Positions 25,428 through 34,260 of a stretch of 64,000 nt of DNA are shown in pieces; positions within the stretch are counted from its first letter, which is position 1; the number at the start of each line of letters is the position of its first letter. Source of the stretch: JAGOCV01 sp049445855. Lineage in GTDB: Bacteria > Pseudomonadota > Gammaproteobacteria > Burkholderiales > Burkholderiaceae_C. The position numbers were made by a program, and so were the translations under genes. Below the pieces are notes generated by a model that saw only the letters and a program-made list of their open reading frames with translations, was not told the DNA's origin and made no database searches. Where the stretch lies: positions 558,001 through 622,000 of the forward strand of contig NZ_JBMSDV010000002.1 in NCBI RefSeq assembly GCF_049445855.1, written 5' to 3'.

Positions 25428-26183
25428 TTACGCGGGGCTGTCCTGGACGTCCTGCGCGCGCCATTGTCCGTCGCGCAGCACTTCACTCGGCCTGAAGCGC
25501 GACTTGTAGTTCATCTTCGGGCTCGCCTCGATCCAGTAGCCGAGGTAGACGTAAGGGAGCTTGAGCTGGCGTGCCTGCTCGATCTGCCACATCACGCTGT
25601 AGGTGCCGTAGCTGGCTTGGGGCTCGGGTTCGTAGAAGGTGTAGACCGCCGAGATGCCGTCGTTGAGCACGTCCAGGATGGACACCATGCGCAGCGCACC
25701 CGGCGAACCGTCCTCGCGTGTCTCGCGGAATTCCACCAGCCGTGAATTCACCCGGCTCTGCAGGAGGAACTGGGTGTACTGGTCGATGCTGTCATGGTCC
25801 ATGCCGCCGCCGGAGTGGCGGCCGTTCTGGTAGCGCAGGTAGAGGTGGTAGTGCTCCGGCACGAAGCAGAGTTTGAGCACGCGCACCTGCAGGTTCGAAT
25901 GCTGCGCCAAGGCCCTTCGCTGGCTGCGGCTGGCCCTGAATTGCGAAGCCACTACGCGCAGGGGCACGCAGGCCTGGCAGCCGTCGCAATAGGGTCGATA
26001 CGTGAACATGCCACTGCGACGGAACCCGCTGGTCACGAGGTCGGAGTACGCATCGTTGTGGATGAGATGGCTGGGCGTTGCAACCTGGGACCGTGCCTGT
26101 CGCCCCGGCAGATAGCTGCAGGGGTAGGGTGCAGTCGCATAGAACTGCAGTGTCTGTAGCGGCAGGTCCTTGAGGTGCGTCAC
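25428..26183 (-). CDS. bpt: Aspartate/glutamate leucyltransferase Bpt
   Basis: Bpt transfers leucine from Leu-tRNA to proteins with N-terminal Asp or Glu, marking them for ClpAP. The 251-residue product shows the ATE N-terminal domain with YRPYCDGCQACVPLRV near residue 70 and the C-terminal GNAT-like domain with YVYLGYWIEASPKMNYK. The start is a GTG at 26183, giving (M)THLKDLPLQTLQFYAT. It overlaps the aat stop as GTGA, so translation is probably coupled. In-frame codons further upstream lie within aat. Confidence 0.93.
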   Translation of the reverse strand: MTHLKDLPLQTLQFYATAPYPCSYLPGRQARSQVATPSHLIHNDAYSDLVTSGFRRSGMFTYRPYCDGCQACVPLRVVASQFRASRSQRRALAQHSNLQVRVLKLCFVPEHYHLYLRYQNGRHSGGGMDHDSIDQYTQFLLQSRVNSRLVEFRETREDGSPGALRMVSILDVLNDGISAVYTFYEPEPQASYGTYSVMWQIEQARQLKLPYVYLGYWIEASPKMNYKSRFRPSEVLRDGQWRAQDVQDSPA

Positions 26184-26929
26184 GTCTGCGGGTGGCGGAG
26201 TGCAGAAAGTTCGTCCCAGTATACGGGCTCGAAGCGCCATGGGAAGGGTTGTGCCTTTGTGCTGTCGGCCAGACCCGACACGAAGTCGGCCCGGGGGATT
26301 TCGCGCGCGCCCAGCGAGGCGAGATGCCGCGTGTTCTGCTGGCAGTCGATCCGGTCCACGCCGTGGCGCAGGCACAGCGCGACCAATGCGGACAGGGCGA
26401 TCTTGGACGCGTCGGTGCGGCGCGCGAACATGGACTCCCCGAAGACGGCGCGACCCAGTGCCACGCAGTAGAGACCACCGACGAGTTCATCGTCGATCCA
26501 TGTCTCCACGCTGTGCGCGCTGCCGGCGGCATGAAGCGCTTCGTAAGCCTGGATCATGTCCTCCACGATCCAGGTTCCCGACTGGCCTTCGCGCGGGCTT
26601 TGGGCACAAGCGCGCACGACCTCACCGAAGGCGGTATCGATCCGCAATTCGCAGCCCGGTGTCTGGGCGAAGCGATGCAGCGCCTTGCGCAGCGAACGGT
26701 GCAGCCGGAACTCGGATGGGTGCAGCACCATCCGGGGGTCGGTGCTCCACCAGAGGATGGGTTGCCCTTCACTGAACCACGGGAAGATGCCCTGCGAATA
26801 CGCGGCGCGCAGCGTCGGCACGTCCAGCACCCCGCCGGCCGCGAGCAAGCCGGGCGCGGGCGTGCTCGCACCCCACGCACGCGAGGGCGGGGGGAAAGGT
26901 TGCGATGGTTCGAGCCAGGTGAGCTTCAT
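26180..26929 (-). CDS. aat: Leucyl/phenylalanyl-tRNA-protein transferase
   Basis: Aat adds Leu or Phe to proteins with N-terminal Lys or Arg, creating N-degrons read by ClpS-ClpAP. The 249-residue product has the conserved AYSQGIFPWFSEGQPILWWS motif near residue 43, GTWIVEDM near 118 and GESMFARRTDASKIALSAL near 165. Length and motifs are canonical. It is the first gene of a two-gene unit with bpt, so both branches of the bacterial leucine N-degron pathway are made together. Confidence 0.95.
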   Translation of the reverse strand: MKLTWLEPSQPFPPPSRAWGASTPAPGLLAAGGVLDVPTLRAAYSQGIFPWFSEGQPILWWSTDPRMVLHPSEFRLHRSLRKALHRFAQTPGCELRIDTAFGEVVRACAQSPREGQSGTWIVEDMIQAYEALHAAGSAHSVETWIDDELVGGLYCVALGRAVFGESMFARRTDASKIALSALVALCLRHGVDRIDCQQNTRHLASLGAREIPRADFVSGLADSTKAQPFPWRFEPVYWDELSALRHPQT

Positions 26930-27020
26930 GCAAATCCGGACATTCCTGCGGTGATTGTCCGGGCAGTGGCAATCGTACGCGCGACCTGATAGCGTCGACC
27001 ACCGTCATGAAAGATATCCG

Positions 27021-27251
27021 GTGAAAGAAAAGCTGGGGGCGCTCCGTTTCGTGCTGCTCGCCATCCTGATGTGGAGCGCGGGCGCCATGTTCGCTGCGGT
27101 CTGGATGTGGCTGTTCGGCTTTCACCTCACGAGCTTCCAGGCCAAGCTGCTGGTGATCGTGTTCGGCGTGCTGGGGCTGGTGTTCGGCCTCGTGCAGGTG
27201 GCGCGCGGCCGGGTCCATGGCGATGGTGGAGAGCAGGGCGGGAGTAACTGA
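27021..27251 (+). CDS. Small two-helix membrane protein, unknown
   Basis: The 76-residue product has two hydrophobic segments (residues about 8-28 and 37-56) with a short connecting loop, and a Gly-rich tail. No family is recognised. The GTG at 27021 gives a compact protein; a TTG at 26955 would add 22 residues rich in charged and aromatic residues. It is divergent from aat and convergent with the 27292 gene. Codon use looks like its neighbours. Confidence 0.5.
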   Translation: MKEKLGALRFVLLAILMWSAGAMFAAVWMWLFGFHLTSFQAKLLVIVFGVLGLVFGLVQVARGRVHGDGGEQGGSN

Positions 27252-27291
27252 TACGCCCGGGATGCCGGAACGCCTGAACGCCGCCCGCAAC

Positions 27292-27726
27292 TTACTCGCG
27301 GAGTTCGCGGATCGGGCAGGCGGCGCGGATGATCCGCTGCGTCGGGTTGGGTTCGACATCCAGGAAGAGCATCTGGCGTGTCGGGCCGACAGAGTAGTCG
27401 GTCGTGACGTGTGACGTGCCCTGCCACAGCGGCTGGCTGAAAAACTCACCCCAGAGATATTTGGCGGTGCGCTTGCCGCAGTCGATCTGCACGCGGGCGT
27501 TGTACGAACGGTAGGGCACGCCCTCCCAGTTCCTGCGTTCGGCCGAGCGGCTGATGCGCAGCTTCATGATGCGGCCGGCTTCGTTCACTTCGACCGGCAC
27601 CGGATCCACCTGGATGGTGTTGACGTTCGGATCCTTCTCGGAACCCATGACTGTGAACCATACCGTCTGCGCGCGGCCCGAAAGGGCAGCAACGCACAGG
27701 CACAGACCCACCAACCATTTGTTCAT
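27292..27726 (-). CDS. Exported protein, surface-adhesin E-like
   Basis: The 144-residue product has a signal peptide (residues 1-20, ending GRAQ) and a small beta-rich domain. The domain has TIQVDPVPVEVNEAGRIMKL, a YRSYNARVQIDCGKRTAKY segment and two widely spaced cysteines. The layout of a strand, a conserved Ser/Asn-Asp-Cys stretch and a final Cys resembles the surface-adhesin protein E domain. Adhesin function is not implied for this member. The ATG at 27726 starts the signal peptide. Its upstream region holds repeated TTGTCGC motifs. Confidence 0.65.
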   Translation of the reverse strand: MNKWLVGLCLCVAALSGRAQTVWFTVMGSEKDPNVNTIQVDPVPVEVNEAGRIMKLRISRSAERRNWEGVPYRSYNARVQIDCGKRTAKYLWGEFFSQPLWQGTSHVTTDYSVGPTRQMLFLDVEPNPTQRIIRAACPIRELRE

Positions 27727-27761
27727 TGAACCCCCGTCGTTGTTTGGCATTTCGAGCCGAC

Positions 27762-27793
27762 TTGTCGCGCGATTGTCGCAAAACCAGCGACAA
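27762..27793. repeat. TTGTCGC direct and inverted repeats
   Basis: TTGTCGC occurs at 27762-27768 and 27773-27779 (11 bases apart, one helical turn). Its reverse complement GCGACAA is at 27787-27793, giving a perfect 7-7-7 inverted repeat from 27773 to 27793. It lies 36-67 bases upstream of the exported-protein gene. No U-run follows in either direction, so an operator is more likely than a terminator. Confidence 0.4.
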
Positions 27794-27855
27794 AAGTCGT
27801 GCGCAAAGAAGCAATTTCAATGCCCTGGTTGTGACGGGCCCGGATTCGCCAGCCG

Positions 27856-28569
27856 TCAGACGCCCAGATGCTGCTCCAGCATGGCGGGCTGGGCCACCAG
27901 TTCGGCCGTCGACCCGGCGTAGACCACTTGCCCCTTGACCAGGATGACGTTGCGGTCGGTGATCCGGGTGACGTGCTTCCAGTTCTTGTCCACGATGACG
28001 CTGCTGATGCCGGTCTCGCGGATCAGTCCGCAGATGCGCCAGATCTCGCGGGCGATCAGCGGGGCCAGGCCTTCCGTCGCCTCGTCGAGGATCAGCACGT
28101 CGGGGTTGGTCATCAGCGCGCGGCCGATGGTCAGCATCTGCTGCTCGCCGCCGCTGAGCTGCTGGCCGCCGTGGCCCAGCCGCTCCTTGAGGCGGGGAAA
28201 GGTCTCCAGAACGCGTTCGTAGGTCCAGTCGCGCTGGCCGCGCGTGCCGGTGCGGGCCGCCATCTGCAGGTTCTCGACTACGCTCAGGTTGCCGAAAATG
28301 CCGCGGCCTTCGGGCACGTAGGCGATGCCCAGCTGCGCCACCTCATAGGGCGGACGGTGCGTCATGTCACGCCCGGTGATGCGCACCTGTCCGCTGCGTG
28401 GTTTGACCAGACCCATGATGCTCTTGAGCAGCGTGCTCTTGCCCATGCCGTTGCGGCCCATGAGGCCGATGGTCTCGCCGCGCGCGACGGAGAAGTCGAC
28501 GCCACGCAGCACATGGCTCGCGCCGTAGTAGGTGTTGAGGCCCGTCGCCTCGATCAGCATCTCAGCCAT
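27856..28569 (-). CDS. ABC importer ATP-binding protein, LivF type (benzoate locus)
   Basis: This 237-residue ATPase belongs to the HAAT (branched-chain amino acid/aromatic acid) importer family. Walker A is GRNGMGKST near residue 38, signature LSGGEQQMLTIGRAL, Walker B VLILDEATEGLAP. It overlaps the LivG-type gene by eight bases. Last in a five-gene importer set next to benzoate-CoA ligase, it most likely energises uptake of benzoate or a related aromatic acid. The substrate is inferred from context only. Confidence 0.9.
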   Translation of the reverse strand: MAEMLIEATGLNTYYGASHVLRGVDFSVARGETIGLMGRNGMGKSTLLKSIMGLVKPRSGQVRITGRDMTHRPPYEVAQLGIAYVPEGRGIFGNLSVVENLQMAARTGTRGQRDWTYERVLETFPRLKERLGHGGQQLSGGEQQMLTIGRALMTNPDVLILDEATEGLAPLIAREIWRICGLIRETGISSVIVDKNWKHVTRITDRNVILVKGQVVYAGSTAELVAQPAMLEQHLGV

Positions 28570-29335
28570 GGTGAGCCTCCTCCTCGCCGAGATAGGCGGA
28601 CTGCACACCCGCATCGGCACGCACGGCAGCGGGCGCGCCGCTGGCGATGACCTGGCCGTTGACCATCACCGTGAGGTGATCGGCCAGCGCGAACACGGCG
28701 TCCATGTCGTGCTCGACGAGCATCATCGCGTGCTCCTGCTTCAGGCGCAGCAGCAGCGCAACCATGCGTTCGGCTTCGGCGACACCCATGCCGGCCAGCG
28801 GCTCGTCCAGCAGCAGCACCTGCGGCTGCGTGGCCAGCGTCATGGCGATCTCGAGCTGGCGCTGTTCGCCGTGGCTGATGGTGCCGGCGATCGCGTCGCG
28901 TCGCGCCGTCAGGCCTGCGAGTTCGATGGCACGCCCGGCGCGCTCGCGTGTCGGCGCGAAACTGTCGGCGCGATGCAGCCAGCGCAGCGCATGCGGTGCG
29001 CGCGATTGCGCGGCGAGCTGCACGTTGTCCCACACGGTGAAGGGCGCGAAGATGTTCGTCTTCTGGTAGCTGCGGCCAAGGCCCTTGCGCGAGATGGCGT
29101 CGGGCTTGATGCCGGTGATGTCATGACCACCGAGCGTGACCTGCCCCGAGGTCGGTGCGATGTCACCGGACAGCAGGTTCGTCAGCGTCGACTTGCCGGC
29201 ACCGTTGGGACCGATGACGGCATGGATGCGGCCACGCCACAGGTCGAGCGACACGTCGTTCACGGCAGCCAGCCCACCGAAACGCTTGGTCAGGTTGCGC
29301 GCGACGAGCAGGACTTCAGATGCCGTGTCAGTCAT
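28562..29335 (-). CDS. ABC importer ATP-binding protein, LivG type (benzoate locus)
   Basis: The 257-residue product has Walker A GPNGAGKST near residue 43, a signature-like ISHGEQRQLEIAM, Walker B VLLLDEPLAGMG and the C-terminal extension near LGEEEAHHG typical of LivG. It pairs with the LivF-type ATPase. Starts and stops overlap by eight bases on both sides (with the LivM and LivF genes), so translation is probably coupled. The ATG at 29335 is chosen because upstream in-frame sequence lies within livM. Confidence 0.9.
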   Translation of the reverse strand: MTDTASEVLLVARNLTKRFGGLAAVNDVSLDLWRGRIHAVIGPNGAGKSTLTNLLSGDIAPTSGQVTLGGHDITGIKPDAISRKGLGRSYQKTNIFAPFTVWDNVQLAAQSRAPHALRWLHRADSFAPTRERAGRAIELAGLTARRDAIAGTISHGEQRQLEIAMTLATQPQVLLLDEPLAGMGVAEAERMVALLLRLKQEHAMMLVEHDMDAVFALADHLTVMVNGQVIASGAPAAVRADAGVQSAYLGEEEAHHG

Positions 29336-30359
29336 GCGACACCTCCTTGTCTGCGGACGGCGCACGCCGCTGCGTGATCTGCTGCACCAGACCAAGCAGA
29401 CCGCGCGGCGCCAGCAGCACCACCAGCACAATGAAGCTGCCCATCCACAACTGCCAGTGCTTGCCGGTGTTGAAGCTGCCGATGGCCGGCAGGTCCTTGA
29501 AGACGTGCAGCAGGTACTCGAAGGCAAATGCGCCGACGATCGCGCCCGCGAAGTTGCCCATGCCGCCGAGGATGACCATCATGATCGCGTGCGCGCTCAT
29601 GTGGAAACCCATCAACTCGGGGTTCACGAAGCCCGTCTGTGCACCCCAGAGGTAACCCGCAAGACCCGCCAGCGCGCCGGCCAGCGTGAACGCCGAGAGC
29701 TTGTAGCCGAAGGTGCTGAAACCGATGGCGCGCATGCGGTGCTCGTTCACGCGGATACCTGCGAGCGTGCGACCGAATGGACTCCACAGCAGGCGTCGCA
29801 GGAACACGTAGATCAGTACAAGCAGCGCGAGCACGAAGTAATAGAAGACGCGCTTGTTCTCCAGGTCGAACGCCAGCCATCCGAAGATGGACGCGTCGGG
29901 CCGGAAGTTGATGTACAGACCGTCGGAGCCGCCCAGCACCTTGTTGTCGAAGAACAGGTAGAAGATCATCTGGGCGAAAGCCATCGTCACCATGATGAAG
30001 TAGATGCCGTGCGTGCGCACCACGAAGAATCCGATGATGAGCGCCACGGCTGCCGAGGCCAGCACCGCGACGGGCAGTGTCCACCAGAGGCTGACCGGTT
30101 CACCCTGCGGCGTGAGGAAGGCGAGGGCGTAACCGGCCACGCCGAAGTACGCCGCATGACCGAGCGAGACGAGGCCCGTCACGCCCTGAAGCAGGTCCAG
30201 GCTCATCGCGAAGATCGCCAGGATCATCATGCGCGCGACCATTTGCGTGTAGAAATCGCTGCCCACGAACGGGAAGGCTGCCAGGGCGATCAAGCCCAGC
30301 ACCATGACGAACTGCACGCTGCGCGGCAGCTGCTCGAGATTTGCGCGGGGACTGCTCAT
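29328..30359 (-). CDS. ABC importer permease, LivM type (benzoate locus)
   Basis: The 343-residue product is highly hydrophobic with about nine membrane helices. It shows the conserved LQGVTGLVSLGHAAYFGVAGY motif early and the cytoplasmic loop RTLAGIRVNEHRMRAIGFSTF that contacts the ATPase. It is the second membrane subunit of the HAAT-type importer. Its start overlaps the LivH-type stop by four bases (ATGA). Confidence 0.92.
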   Translation of the reverse strand: MSSPRANLEQLPRSVQFVMVLGLIALAAFPFVGSDFYTQMVARMMILAIFAMSLDLLQGVTGLVSLGHAAYFGVAGYALAFLTPQGEPVSLWWTLPVAVLASAAVALIIGFFVVRTHGIYFIMVTMAFAQMIFYLFFDNKVLGGSDGLYINFRPDASIFGWLAFDLENKRVFYYFVLALLVLIYVFLRRLLWSPFGRTLAGIRVNEHRMRAIGFSTFGYKLSAFTLAGALAGLAGYLWGAQTGFVNPELMGFHMSAHAIMMVILGGMGNFAGAIVGAFAFEYLLHVFKDLPAIGSFNTGKHWQLWMGSFIVLVVLLAPRGLLGLVQQITQRRAPSADKEVSHD

Positions 30360-31219
30360 TGCCGGAACAAGCCTTCAGGCTTCCAGAGGAGAACCGCTGC
30401 CATCAGCATGTACACGAGCATGCCCGCCACCGAAGGCAGCAGCACCTTGCCGAAGGTATCGACCAGGCCGACGAGCAGCGCGGCGATGAGTGCGCCACGC
30501 ACCGAGCCGATGCCACCGATGACGACGACCACGAAACACATGATCAGCACCTGCGAACCCATGTTCGGGTAGACGCTGGAAATCGGCGCGGCGATCATGC
30601 CGGCCACCGTGGCCAACGCCACGCCCAGCGCGAACACGATCGCATGGATCAGCTTGATGTTGATGCCCAGCGCCTCGGCCATGTCGCGGTTGAACGCGCC
30701 GGCGCGGATCTTCATGCCCAGTCGCGTCCTGGCGATGAGAAGGTACAGGCCGATGGCCAGTACGATGCAAAGCCCCGACATGAAGAGCCGGTACACCGGG
30801 TACGACAGCGTGTCGGTCAGCGGGATCGACGCGGAGAGCAACGAGGGAATTTCCACGCCGTGTACGTCGTCGCCCCACAGCAGAGAACGGACTTCCTCGA
30901 AGATGTAGATGAGGCCGAAGGTCAGCAGCACCTGGTCCAGGTGATCGCGCTTGTAGAAGTGGCGGAACAGCAGCCATTCGAGTGCGAGCCCGAACACCAC
31001 CGACAACGCCGCACCAAGCACGATGGCCACGGCAAGGTTGCCCGTCATGCTGGAGAGCGACCACGCGAGGTAAGCGCCCAGCATGTAGAAGCTGCCGTGC
31101 GCGAGATTGACCACGCCCATGATGCCGAAGATCAGCGTCAGGCCGGCGGCCAGCATGAACAGCAGCAGGCCGTACTGCACGCTGTTGAGTATCTGAATCA
31201 GGAAGTTCGCTAAATCCAT
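30356..31219 (-). CDS. ABC importer permease, LivH type (benzoate locus)
   Basis: The 287-residue product has about eight membrane helices, the N-terminal QYGLLLFMLAAGLTLIFGIM and NLAHGSFYMLGAYL motifs of LivH, and the EAA-like loop RAGAFNRDMAEALGI. The ATG at 31219 begins MDLANFLIQILNSVQ; the in-frame ATG at 31267 adds 16 residues encoded within the terminator region, so it is unlikely. It is preceded by a hairpin cluster that separates it from the binding-protein gene. Confidence 0.92.
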   Translation of the reverse strand: MDLANFLIQILNSVQYGLLLFMLAAGLTLIFGIMGVVNLAHGSFYMLGAYLAWSLSSMTGNLAVAIVLGAALSVVFGLALEWLLFRHFYKRDHLDQVLLTFGLIYIFEEVRSLLWGDDVHGVEIPSLLSASIPLTDTLSYPVYRLFMSGLCIVLAIGLYLLIARTRLGMKIRAGAFNRDMAEALGINIKLIHAIVFALGVALATVAGMIAAPISSVYPNMGSQVLIMCFVVVVIGGIGSVRGALIAALLVGLVDTFGKVLLPSVAGMLVYMLMAAVLLWKPEGLFRQ

Positions 31220-31246
31220 GAACCTGTCGGGCCAACTCATCCACAC

Positions 31247-31274
31247 AAAAAAAACGGCGGACCGCATCCGCCGT
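31247..31274 (-). terminator. Terminator between binding protein and permease genes
   Basis: On the minus strand, ACGGCGGA, loop TGCGG, TCCGCCGT is followed by seven or eight T (31254-31274 stem, U-run 31247-31254). This looks like a real Rho-independent terminator inside the importer operon. It should reduce expression of the permease and ATPase genes relative to the binding protein. Confidence 0.8.
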
Positions 31275-31284
31275 CACTGACATC

Positions 31285-31332
31285 GCATGCAGCCCGGAGG
31301 CTGCATGCCTCGTTGCGATGGGCTCAGCCCAT
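31285..31332 (-). repeat. Two further hairpins after the binding-protein gene
   Basis: GCATGCAGCC, CGGA, GGCTGCATGC (31285-31308) is a perfect ten-base stem. ATGGGCT, C, AGCCCAT (31318-31332) is a seven-base inverted repeat over the stop codon of the binding-protein gene. Neither has a U-run. Together with the terminator they make three structures in 86 bases, likely to protect the 3' end of the upstream mRNA. Confidence 0.6.
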
Positions 31333-32511
31333 GCGGCAACCGGCACCGGAGTCGGCCAGCGCCTTGGCGGCCACGCCGATCACCTTGTTCTCCTTGTTCT
31401 CGACCACGCGCAGGTACATGTCCTGCACGGGGTTGTGCGACTTGCTCATCGTCCACTTGCCGCGCGGGCTGTCAATGGTGGCGGACTCCATTGCCTTGTA
31501 CAGCGCGGCCTTGTTGTTCAGGTCGCCCTTGACCGCAGCGGCGCCCTGCACCAGCAGCAGGCCGGTGTCGTAGCCCTGCACCGAGTACACGTCGGGTTGC
31601 ATGCGGAACGCCTTCGCGTATTCCAGGCGGAACTGCTTGTTGCGCGGCGTGTCCAGCGAATCGCTGTAGTGCATCGTGGTGATGATGCCGTCGGCCGCAG
31701 GGCCGGCTGCATCGAGCACGCCTTCGGTGAGGAAGCCCGAGCCGTACAGCGGGATCTTGCCCTTGAGGCCTGCAGCCGCGTAGTCACGGATGAACTTGGC
31801 GGCGCCGCCGCCTGCGAAGAAGCAGGCCACGGCATCCGGCTTGAGCGCAGCGATCTCGGTGAGCAGCGCCTGGAACTCGACGTTGGGGAAGGGCAGGCCC
31901 AGTTCCTTGACGATGGTGCCGCCTGCCTTGGTGTAGCTTTCCTTGAAACCTTCGAAGGCTTCGTCGCCGGCCGCGTACTTCCAGGTGATCCACACCGCCT
32001 TCTTGTGGCCCTTGGCCACCATGGCCTGGCCCAGCGCGAGCGTGGGCTGCGAATTGGTGAAGCTGGTGCGGAACACATTGGGCGCGCACAGCGCGCGCGT
32101 GGCTGCATGCACGCCGGCGTTGGGGATGAGGTTGAGCACGCCCGAGTCGCGCGCGACCTTCTGGATGCCCATCTGCACGCCCGAGTGCACCGTGCCGATC
32201 AGCACGTCCACCTTGTCGCGCTGCACCAGCTTGTTGGCGTTCTCGATGCCCTTGGACGGCTCGGACTCGTCGTCCACCTTGAACCATTCGATTTCGCGAC
32301 CCCCGAGCTTGCCGCCCTTTTCATCGATGGCCATGCGCACGCCGTTCTCGATGGCAACACCCAGTTGAGCGAAGGTGCCGGTGTAGGGCAGCATGAAACC
32401 CACCCGCACCTTGTTGCCTTGTGCACGCACGATCTGCGGCAGAAGCAAGCCGGTGGAAGCGGCGCCGATGACGGCGGCGCTGCGGGTGAGGACGAGTCGG
32501 CGAGAGGTCAT
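31324..32511 (-). CDS. ABC importer substrate-binding protein, LivJ type (benzoate locus)
   Basis: The 395-residue product is a periplasmic binding protein of the type 1 fold used by HAAT importers. It has a signal sequence with SRRLVL (Tat-like) and a hydrophobic run ending near VRAQ. The mature part starts KVRVGFMLPYTGTFAQLG. The two lobes and the C-terminal DMYLRVVENKENKVIGV strand match the family. It lies 87 bases downstream of benzoate-CoA ligase on the same strand, behind a strong AGGAG site. I infer an aromatic acid ligand from context; the family also binds amino acids. Confidence 0.92.
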   Translation of the reverse strand: MTSRRLVLTRSAAVIGAASTGLLLPQIVRAQGNKVRVGFMLPYTGTFAQLGVAIENGVRMAIDEKGGKLGGREIEWFKVDDESEPSKGIENANKLVQRDKVDVLIGTVHSGVQMGIQKVARDSGVLNLIPNAGVHAATRALCAPNVFRTSFTNSQPTLALGQAMVAKGHKKAVWITWKYAAGDEAFEGFKESYTKAGGTIVKELGLPFPNVEFQALLTEIAALKPDAVACFFAGGGAAKFIRDYAAAGLKGKIPLYGSGFLTEGVLDAAGPAADGIITTMHYSDSLDTPRNKQFRLEYAKAFRMQPDVYSVQGYDTGLLLVQGAAAVKGDLNNKAALYKAMESATIDSPRGKWTMSKSHNPVQDMYLRVVENKENKVIGVAAKALADSGAGCRMG

Positions 32512-32598
32512 GGTTGTCTCCTTTTAATTTAGGCTTGAAGCAAATCTAACGCAGGACTTTTGTGCAACGCCACATGATTTACCCCAATGAAAGCGCGC

Positions 32599-34179
32599 TT
32601 ACCGCGCCTGCGCACGCAAACGGAATCGCTGGATCTTGCCGGTCGCGGTCTTGGGCAGTTCGTTCACGAACTCGATCCATCGCGGGTACTTGTACGGCGC
32701 GAGCTGGTTCTTCACATGCACCTTCAGATCTTCGGCTGTCGCCGTCTGGCCGGGCTTGAGTACCACATAGGCCTTGGGCTTCACGAGCTCGTCGGTGTCG
32801 GCAACGCCGATGACGGCAGCCTCCAGCACGCAAGCATGCGTCATCAGCGACGCCTCGACCTCGAACGGGCTCACGTAAATGCCGCCGACCTTGAGCATGT
32901 CGTCGCTGCGACCGCCGTAGGTGTAGTAGCCGTCCTTGTCCCGTGTGTACTTGTCGCCGCTGCGCGTCCATTCGCCGGCGAAGGTCTGCTTGGTTTTCGC
33001 GCGGTTGTTCCAGTACATCAGCGCCGACGTGGGGCCACTGATCTGCAGTTCGCCGATCTCGCCATCGCCGCAGACCTGACCGTCGTCACCCACGATGCGT
33101 AGCTGATAGCCCGGCACCGCCATGCCCGTCGTGCCGTAGCGCACCTGGCCCGGCCGGTTGGACAGGAAGATGTGCAGCATTTCGGTGGAGCCGATGCCGT
33201 CGAGGATCTCGCAGCCGTATTCGCCCGTCCACTTCTTGCCGATCTCGGCGGGCAAGGCCTCGCCTGCGCTGGTGCACACGCGCAGGTTGAGTTCGGCCTT
33301 CTTCGGCCGTGCGGCATCCGCGAGCAGGCCCGCGAACAATGTGGGCACGCCGTAGAACACGGTGGGCTGGTATTTCTTCAGCACGTCGAACACGTCAGCC
33401 GGGGTCGGGCGTGCGGGCAGCAGCACGGCTGTGGCGCCCACGCTCATGGGGAACGTGAGCCCGTTGCCCAGGCCGTAGGCGAAGAAAAGTTTCGCGGCGG
33501 AATAGACGACATCGTCCTCGCGGATGCCGAGAATGGCGCGGCCATAGAGTTCGGCCGTCTGGATCAGGTGGCTGTGCAGATGCACCGTGCCCTTGGGCGT
33601 GCCGGTCGAGCCGCTCGAATAGAGCCAGAAGCAGGCTTCGTCGGCGCAAGTCGGCGTCACTTCGGGCGTTGCCGGCGCAGCTGCGACGAGACCCGCAATG
33701 CTCTGGTGCTTGCCCGCATCCATCGTGCCGCCGACGATGACGGTCTTGAGCGAGCGCACGTCGGCCAACCAGGGCTCGAACTGCGCGAGCAGGGCGTCCG
33801 ACACGATGAGCGCCTGCGCACGCGAGTCGCGCGCCATGAACTCGAAGTCCTTCGCCGTCAGCAACGTGTTCGCCGCGACGGGTACCACGCCCGCCAGAAT
33901 GCTGCCGAGGAACGCAACCGGCCACTCCAGCGTGTCGAGCATCGCGAGCAGCACGCGGCTCTCGCGCTCGATGCCTTGTACACGCAACGCATTGGCAAAG
34001 CGGTGCGCCCGCTCGCTGAGTTGCGCGTAGGTGAGCGTCTCGCCGGAGATGGCGTCGATGAAGGCGACCTTGCTGCCGCGCGTCGCATTGCGCGCCAGCA
34101 GGTCATGCGCGGCGTTGAACTCGCGCGGAATTTCTACATGGGGCGGACTGACGCTATGGTCCGCTCGGCTGATCTGCAT
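32599..34179 (-). CDS. bclA: Benzoate-CoA ligase
   Basis: This AMP-forming ligase converts benzoate, ATP and CoA to benzoyl-CoA, the entry step of the box pathway. The 526-residue product has the phosphate-binding YSSGSTGTPKGTVH motif near residue 188, the adenine-binding GIGSTEMLHIF region near 328, the hinge YTYGGRSDDMLKVGG and the C-terminal PKTATGKIQRF lysine. The length and the SSGSTGTPKG form fit benzoate rather than acetate or long-chain ligases. It is transcribed with the flavodoxin gene from the bidirectional box promoter; its ATG follows GGAG. Confidence 0.92.
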   Translation of the reverse strand: MQISRADHSVSPPHVEIPREFNAAHDLLARNATRGSKVAFIDAISGETLTYAQLSERAHRFANALRVQGIERESRVLLAMLDTLEWPVAFLGSILAGVVPVAANTLLTAKDFEFMARDSRAQALIVSDALLAQFEPWLADVRSLKTVIVGGTMDAGKHQSIAGLVAAAPATPEVTPTCADEACFWLYSSGSTGTPKGTVHLHSHLIQTAELYGRAILGIREDDVVYSAAKLFFAYGLGNGLTFPMSVGATAVLLPARPTPADVFDVLKKYQPTVFYGVPTLFAGLLADAARPKKAELNLRVCTSAGEALPAEIGKKWTGEYGCEILDGIGSTEMLHIFLSNRPGQVRYGTTGMAVPGYQLRIVGDDGQVCGDGEIGELQISGPTSALMYWNNRAKTKQTFAGEWTRSGDKYTRDKDGYYTYGGRSDDMLKVGGIYVSPFEVEASLMTHACVLEAAVIGVADTDELVKPKAYVVLKPGQTATAEDLKVHVKNQLAPYKYPRWIEFVNELPKTATGKIQRFRLRAQAR

Positions 34180-34260
34180 GCTGTCTCCATCCGGGGTCTT
34201 GTTCTCGAAGCGGGTTGCCCTGGTTTTTATCGGCAGGCCCGCGGCATTCTTCGTTTCAGG

